Under the pieces are notes generated by a model. The model searched no databases and was not told the origin of the DNA. It worked only from the letters and a program-made list of their open reading frames with translations. This document shows positions 1 to 64,000 of a stretch of 64,000 bases of DNA, piece by piece. Within the stretch, counting starts at the first letter, position 1; each line of letters opens with the position of its first letter. Where the stretch lies: NCBI RefSeq assembly GCF_000002075.1, contig NW_004797575.1:680525-744524 (forward strand), in the 5' to 3' direction. Source of the stretch: Aplysia californica (Eukaryota > Mollusca > Gastropoda > Aplysiida > Aplysiidae). Both the position numbers and the translations under genes were made by a program.

Positions 1-270
1 CCCACACACACACACTTACGTGTGTGTATACATACTTGGTGGCATCATAATAATTATGACAATTTAAAAAAAGTCGTAACAAGAAATTGTTGCGATGATT
101 AGGAATATTCGTCTGTCCTGGTTATATCGGGGCAAATGTTCTTTTTCTTTTTACTTCTTGGTTAAATTGCCCTTTGTTGTGGTGCTTGGTGTTGGGTTTC
201 CCGCCTATTTAATGTTTTGTCGGATTCCGTTTCGTTGTCGTCAAATTGTTCTACTCACGGGCTGAATGCC

Positions 271-374
271 ATGTCTCACCAGATCGCCAAAGTGCCTTTG
301 TACAAACATGAGAAGAAAGTATTGGCCGACTTGGTGGAGGCACAGGACGAGGAGAGTGACATGATCACGTACAG
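271..374 (+). CDS. Small charged protein, exon 1 of 2
   Basis: The ATG at 271 opens a reading frame that runs to a GTAAGA donor at 375. The predicted product begins MSHQIAKVPLYKHEKKVLAD and ends this exon with a split AGG codon. The start is the first ATG in this frame; about 270 bases of non-coding sequence lie upstream in the window. Joined to 604-805 it gives 101 residues, rich in Lys, Arg, Glu and Gln, with no signal peptide, membrane segment or Cys motif. I do not recognise the family. A small coiled-coil or cytoskeleton-associated protein would fit the composition, but that is a guess. Confidence 0.7.
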
Positions 375-603
375 GTAAGATTTTTTAAAAATTAGTTGGT
401 GATGATATGACAATTTTGAGGGGGGTGGGGGGTGTCAAAGATAAACGCATTGCATGATAAATAACATAGGCCTAATATTGAAAAGTCAACGTGATTTTTT
501 GGAGGGGAGGGGGGGGGGGGGTGTTTGTTTTTTGTTTTGTTTTATAAGCTTATTTATGTATTTTTTCCGAGTTCAATTTATTGCAAACTTTTGTCTCCGA
601 CAG

Positions 604-805
604 GAAACTGATAAGCGCGGTGAACAACGAAGTGACGACACAGAGAGAGGTGAAAAAGGAGAAAACCGCTCAACAGCGCAGATGGCGGGAACACAAGGCA
701 CAGGTCACGGACAAGGCAGAGAGGAACGCCAGGAACGCCGGGGTCCATCTAGAGAACCTCGTGGAGAGAGTCACGGCAGCAGCTAAACGACAGTCCCAGC
801 TGTGA
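604..805 (+). CDS. Small charged protein, exon 2 of 2
   Basis: The exon follows a CAG acceptor at 601-603 and completes the split AGG codon of the first exon. It reads KLISAVNNEVTTQREVKKEK and ends ...AAAKRQSQL before TGA at 803-805. The segment is almost entirely helical in character with heptad-like spacing of Leu, Val and Ala, consistent with a coiled coil. It is transcribed towards the giant minus-strand gene whose stop codon is 3.3 kb away, so the two genes are convergent. The function is unknown. Confidence 0.7.
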
Positions 806-844
806 GGAAAACTGACAAAGTGAAGCTTGTTATACACACATTGT

Positions 845-1135
845 CATTTCGCTAACTCAGAATTGAAAAGTTTTATCCGACATTTTAAAATTTGGCCGTT
901 TTGAGTTAATAAGACCATGAGGTCAGAAACTAAAATTTCATGTTCTATCTCTGCTTTATCAAAATCGTTAAAATACCTGGAGTCATTATGAAGTTACTCA
1001 AAGAATTGCATTTGAAAAAGCTTGATATGTTGTGAAACTCAAAAAAAAAATGTGATCTCAAGTTTCTCAAAACTGAGTACATGTACTGAGCAGATAGAAC
1101 TTTGTAATTCTGAGGTAGCCATTTATTGAAGCTAT
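845..1135. repeat. Inverted-repeat MITE, family J, copy 1
   Basis: The right end reads ACTTTGTAATTCTGAGGTAG and the left end carries a decayed inverse. The interior (GTTTTGAGTTAATAAGACC, then ATGAGGTCAGAAAC) matches the element at 24014-24272, where both ends are clearer. It is non-coding and sits just downstream of the small plus-strand gene. Confidence 0.6.
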
Positions 1136-1284
1136 GATTAAAGGAGGCAGGTCCTCTGAGTCAAAGAACAACGTAAACAAGTTAGAGTATTTTTGTGTAG
1201 GTATTTTTGGTCAGGGCAGTGAATCACCCGAGGATACACCTTGAGCCCAAAATAATGACACTGTGATGGCTGCACATAGTTTTA

Positions 1285-1640
1285 TTTTTAGTAACGTTTT
1301 TACGGCGCTCGCAACTGCATAAGGTCATATGAGCGCCAAGGGGTGGATGTCAACAGAGAAGTTCAAACTAGGAATCAGGCTTTCTCTGCTTACCTCTCTA
1401 GCCCCAACAGCAAAAAGTCTGCTTCGACTATCAAGGCACCCCGGAAATAGCAGTTCACAAGAGAGTGGCAAACATACAAAATAAGTAGAGGAAAAATTAC
1501 GATAGTAAGGATGAGGAAAGAAAAAGCAGCAGTTCCCCCAATGTTGTTCCGGCACAGTAGGAGCATGACATTGATAAATCAGCCCATGTACAATTTTACT
1601 AGACTGTGAATAAGAACCTGGTTAATGTCCCTCCCACCCC
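1285..1640 (-). repeat. SINE-like repeat, type A, near full length
   Basis: The reverse complement ends GCGCTCATATGACCTTATG, then CAGTTGCGAGCGCCGTAAAA and a run into A-rich DNA. Its body (CATTGATAAATCAGCCCATG on the plus strand) matches the opposite-strand copy at 51536-51832. Shorter tails of the same family recur at 10050, 27783, 52225, 60580 and 62385. I could not identify a tRNA or 7SL promoter in it, so the class is provisional. Confidence 0.65.
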
Positions 1641-1968
1641 CTCCCTTTGGGGATGGTCTAGAAACAACTTCAGTCAGTAGCACTGCCCTGGGGGAGAGAG
1701 GACACGATGACAGCCACATTTCTCCAGGCACCGACTAAATCTTTAAACAAGCTGGAAAGAAGTAGAAGGAGACACCACAGCAGAGCGACAACCAATCACT
1801 CCCAAAGACAGAAAAGAAAGAAGTCAACAGGACAACATGTCAGAAGATGGCTTGGAACAAAACAGAAAACCCAAAGATTCGACTATGTGTATAAATAATA
1901 TATTGATACAAAACATGAAGTATACACAATCCACTGGGAAGAGTAAGGCGGCAAAGACACAACTTATA

Positions 1969-1969
1969 A

Positions 1970-2027
<58 letters not shown>

Positions 2028-2031
2028 TAAT
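1969..2031. repeat. (TA)n microsatellite
   Basis: About 60 bases of alternating TA. The overlapping open frames on both strands come only from this repeat. Confidence 0.95.
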
Positions 2032-2089
2032 GCATAGACTTTTAAACAGTATGTGTGTAACATACGTAAACACTTGTCAAAAATCTACC

Positions 2090-2940
2090 AACAGATTCAC
2101 ATTGTATAAATACATAGGTACATCGAAGACTAGAACTTAATACTGGATACACTACGGGCTTGCATTAATAATTCTTTAAATGGGATCTGAATGGAGAAAA
2201 CCTTTTCGCTAAAGGTCTAAGGTTAAAGTTTAAAAAAATAATTGATCCCATTAAGGCACATTGACGCTTCTGTACAGGATGATTCAGGAACACATCGGTA
2301 TACACAACAGCTCAGTTCTATAACAACACTATAAAATAAATCACTCACAGACTTGATCCAACATTCTCACAGAGGACATCAACAACATAATCAAATATCA
2401 TGAAAGAACACTGCGATATAAAACATTGACTCCTAAGTTTTTAGGTGAATTTAGGCTGAGCTTTCTCAAACGACATTAAAATTGATAAAAATTACCCTTT
2501 TTTAAAATATTGACCATTAAAGTACAATTGATAAACCCTCAAAAAACCGAAATTCTTTCGAAACTGCACGTTCCATCTTGAAACAGTGCTGGCCCCTTGC
2601 GAAGAAGCAAAATGTGGAGTCTAGTAAAAGGTGAGAAACTCATATAATTTATCTAAAAAGTTTTATCTTTGTTATCGTTACTCTGCTTCTCACATTCTCA
2701 CAGCTCAAAAATAAAATAAAAAATCAAACAAAAACATGCTCTCCAAAGCATTCTCTTTTATGAGAGCTTTTGTTCACTAAACAAACAAACCTCTGCATGA
2801 GTAGGTATGATTGTATGGTGGAGTTTGAGAACAAATTAGGATAGAATCCTTTGAAGAAGAAGTGAAGTATGCAGAAATGTTTCGTCAACAGTCATGTATT
2901 ATTCCGACATTAGGCTACTGGTATTGACATTAGGCAGGAT
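2090..2940. other. Intergenic stretch with no recognised gene
   Basis: AT-rich DNA between the two convergent genes. I see no open frame with coding character and no clear repeat. Confidence 0.5.
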
Positions 2941-3142
2941 ATGAGGGGTTGAGATGCAAAACCTGTTACTTCCATTTTAGCATCAACTTTTTAAAATACT
3001 GCTTTATGCATGAACATGCGTAAAATGAAGATTTTTCGGTTGCTTTTATGAAGCGTGTGTTGGGTTTTGGCCCAAAACTCTTTGTGCATCTGATATTTTC
3101 CAAAATGTCATTTAACGGGTTTTGCATCTCACCCCCTCATAT
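2941..3142. repeat. Inverted-repeat MITE, family G, copy 1
   Basis: It starts ATGAGGGGTTGAGATGCAAA and ends with the inverse, TTTGCATCTCACCCCCTCAT. A second copy in the other orientation lies at 61258-61520. It is non-coding; the element type beyond MITE is not clear. Confidence 0.75.
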
Positions 3143-3774
3143 TTTCTACCAATATTTGAAAATTTTAACAAAATCCTTCTACTGTATATTTGCCTCAATA
3201 TTGTGTCATCATGTCACTGAACCAATTCTAATACAGTAAATATGGTATGGATAATGAATTAGTAAATAATTTAGTAAAAGCGAATGATCAATTTGTCAGT
3301 AAATACCTCCCACTACAAAATGCTTGAGGCTTTTTTCCTTGTCAGATACAATATCAAAACAAACATTTCAATTCCGCATTTACACATCAAGGTCAAAATA
3401 CATGACATAAGATCTTTCATGCTTCAAAGTTCTTCTCAGTTTCAGCTCCTTCTGTAGTTAGAAATTTACATAAAAAATAAGTCACAAATTGCACACATAT
3501 AAAGACAAAAAAAAAAAGAACTTTCTCATACACAAATTAAAATAAAGTTTTAAAGAATCTTATTAATATTATTATTATGAGGGATATCCCATAATTCTTG
3601 GCTCATGGGCAATACATGTAAATTGATTCACAGTAACGAAAGTAGAGTATGTTAGTTTTAGAACTTATTAATTTTTATTTCACAAAAGCAATGACTTAAA
3701 AAACAATCAGAAAATCCACAAAGAGTAATATTTTTCTTTTGAGTTTGAGTTCGTAGAGATCTGATGAAAGTAAA

Positions 3775-4149
3775 GTGACTTTTTCAATAATACACACAAT
3801 CATTTTAATTTTCTATGAAGTTAACACATGGTTTTTTTTACTTCATTATCCCACATCTGTTACAAAAAAGAACAGTAACCCAATTATTCTCAAAAGTCGA
3901 AGGAAATCTTTTCCCAAAAGAAGTACACCTAAAATCATGATAGATCATCAGCTATGAGGAGGGAACAATTCCAATGTATGTGCTATTTATTTACTTCATT
4001 GTTCCACATCTGTCATGAAAAGGAACATTCACCTAATATCCTATAAAGTGAAATGGAAATTATCTATTCCAAAAAAGATTTAAAAAACAATACATAAAGA
4101 ACCATGACAGCAACAATACACATGTTAAAAAATCCTGACAGATCAGAGA
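3775..4149 (-). other. 3' UTR of the giant gene with a tandem copy of its coding end
   Basis: The sequence around the stop (GATCAGAGACTATGTGGAGG) recurs in decayed form about 200 bp downstream of the gene at 3942 (GATCATCAGCTATGAGGAGG). The adjoining TTACTTCATT...CCACATCTGT block is also repeated (about 3838 and 3991). A minus-strand AATAAA, seen as TTTATT at 3986-3991, is a candidate polyadenylation signal. The extent of the UTR is an inference. Confidence 0.5.
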
Positions 4150-63645
<59,496 letters not shown>

Positions 63646-64000
63646 CTGATCATTAAGTAACAAACAAAGTACATAATGTAGAAATCTGAGTAGATGGGAT
63701 GTGAAAGTGAAATAAAAGAGAGAATAGAGAGATTAGGAAAGTGAGAATGAATGAAACTGAAGTGAAGTCCCATTCATAGAATTAAGAAATTGACTCATCT
63801 TACAATTGTTGAAAAAATATTGAATTCAGAGAGAGAAAACATTTTAACACTTCATCTTTTAAATCTCGACTGAGAGATTAGGAAAGTGAGAATTAAAGAA
63901 ACATAAGTGAAGTCCCATTCATAAAATTAAGATATTCATTAATGTTTCAAATTCAATCAAATATTCAATTCAGTGAGAGAACACATTTTAACACTTCATC
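63646..64000. other. Intron at the right edge of the window
   Basis: It holds two tandem units (GAGAGATTAGGAAAGTGAGA at 63727 and 63871, about 145 bp apart). No exon is seen before the edge. Confidence 0.5.

Overview
The window is animal genomic DNA, most likely from a mollusc and perhaps a marine gastropod. It has short exons in long AT-rich introns, GT-AG splice sites, abundant CA, GA, GACA and GGAT microsatellites, many small inverted-repeat elements, and an extracellular Cys-rich gene with a tyrosinase-type domain. The taxon is an inference; no marker gene is present. Three runs of N (18713-18873, 31919-32167, 53344-53443) are assembly gaps, all next to low-complexity sequence.

Almost everything from 4150 to 63645 is one gene on the minus strand. 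I joined 52 coding exons by hand. Every junction keeps frame, giving about 3,213 residues plus a TAG stop at 4150-4152. The 5' end (start codon, signal peptide) lies beyond the right edge. The order from N to C terminus is: Gly-aromatic pentapeptide repeats and a Cys module (63645-62131); EGF (60809-60651); Kunitz (60203-59996); more pentapeptide repeats (59227-58434); a Cys-rich linker (57801-56369); a tyrosinase-fold domain followed by a long pentapeptide array (55550-54075); a second Cys module (52373-51185); 31 von Willebrand C (VWC) modules (50403-11844); then VWD, C8 and TIL at the C terminus (11337-4150). The VWC/VWD/TIL half resembles kielin/chordin-like and BMPER proteins, which bind BMP-type ligands outside cells. 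The front half is unlike any family member I know. The tyrosinase-fold domain appears to have lost all six copper-binding histidines, so it is probably a structural or binding pseudoenzyme.

A small unrelated two-exon gene (271-805, plus strand) converges on the 3' end of the giant gene. It encodes a 101-residue charged, coiled-coil-like protein that I do not recognise.

The introns are crowded with mobile DNA. There are several families of TTAA-flanked piggyBac-like MITEs (one family has five copies), other inverted-repeat MITEs, SINE-like repeats, two LINE fragments and many satellites. A second theme is local duplication of exon edges: at least six exons are flanked by decayed tandem copies of their own splice-junction sequence. 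A nearly perfect 1,175-bp tandem duplication (47308-49657) copies one exon whole and another in part; it is either very recent or an assembly artefact. I saw no convincing retroviral or other virus-like element.
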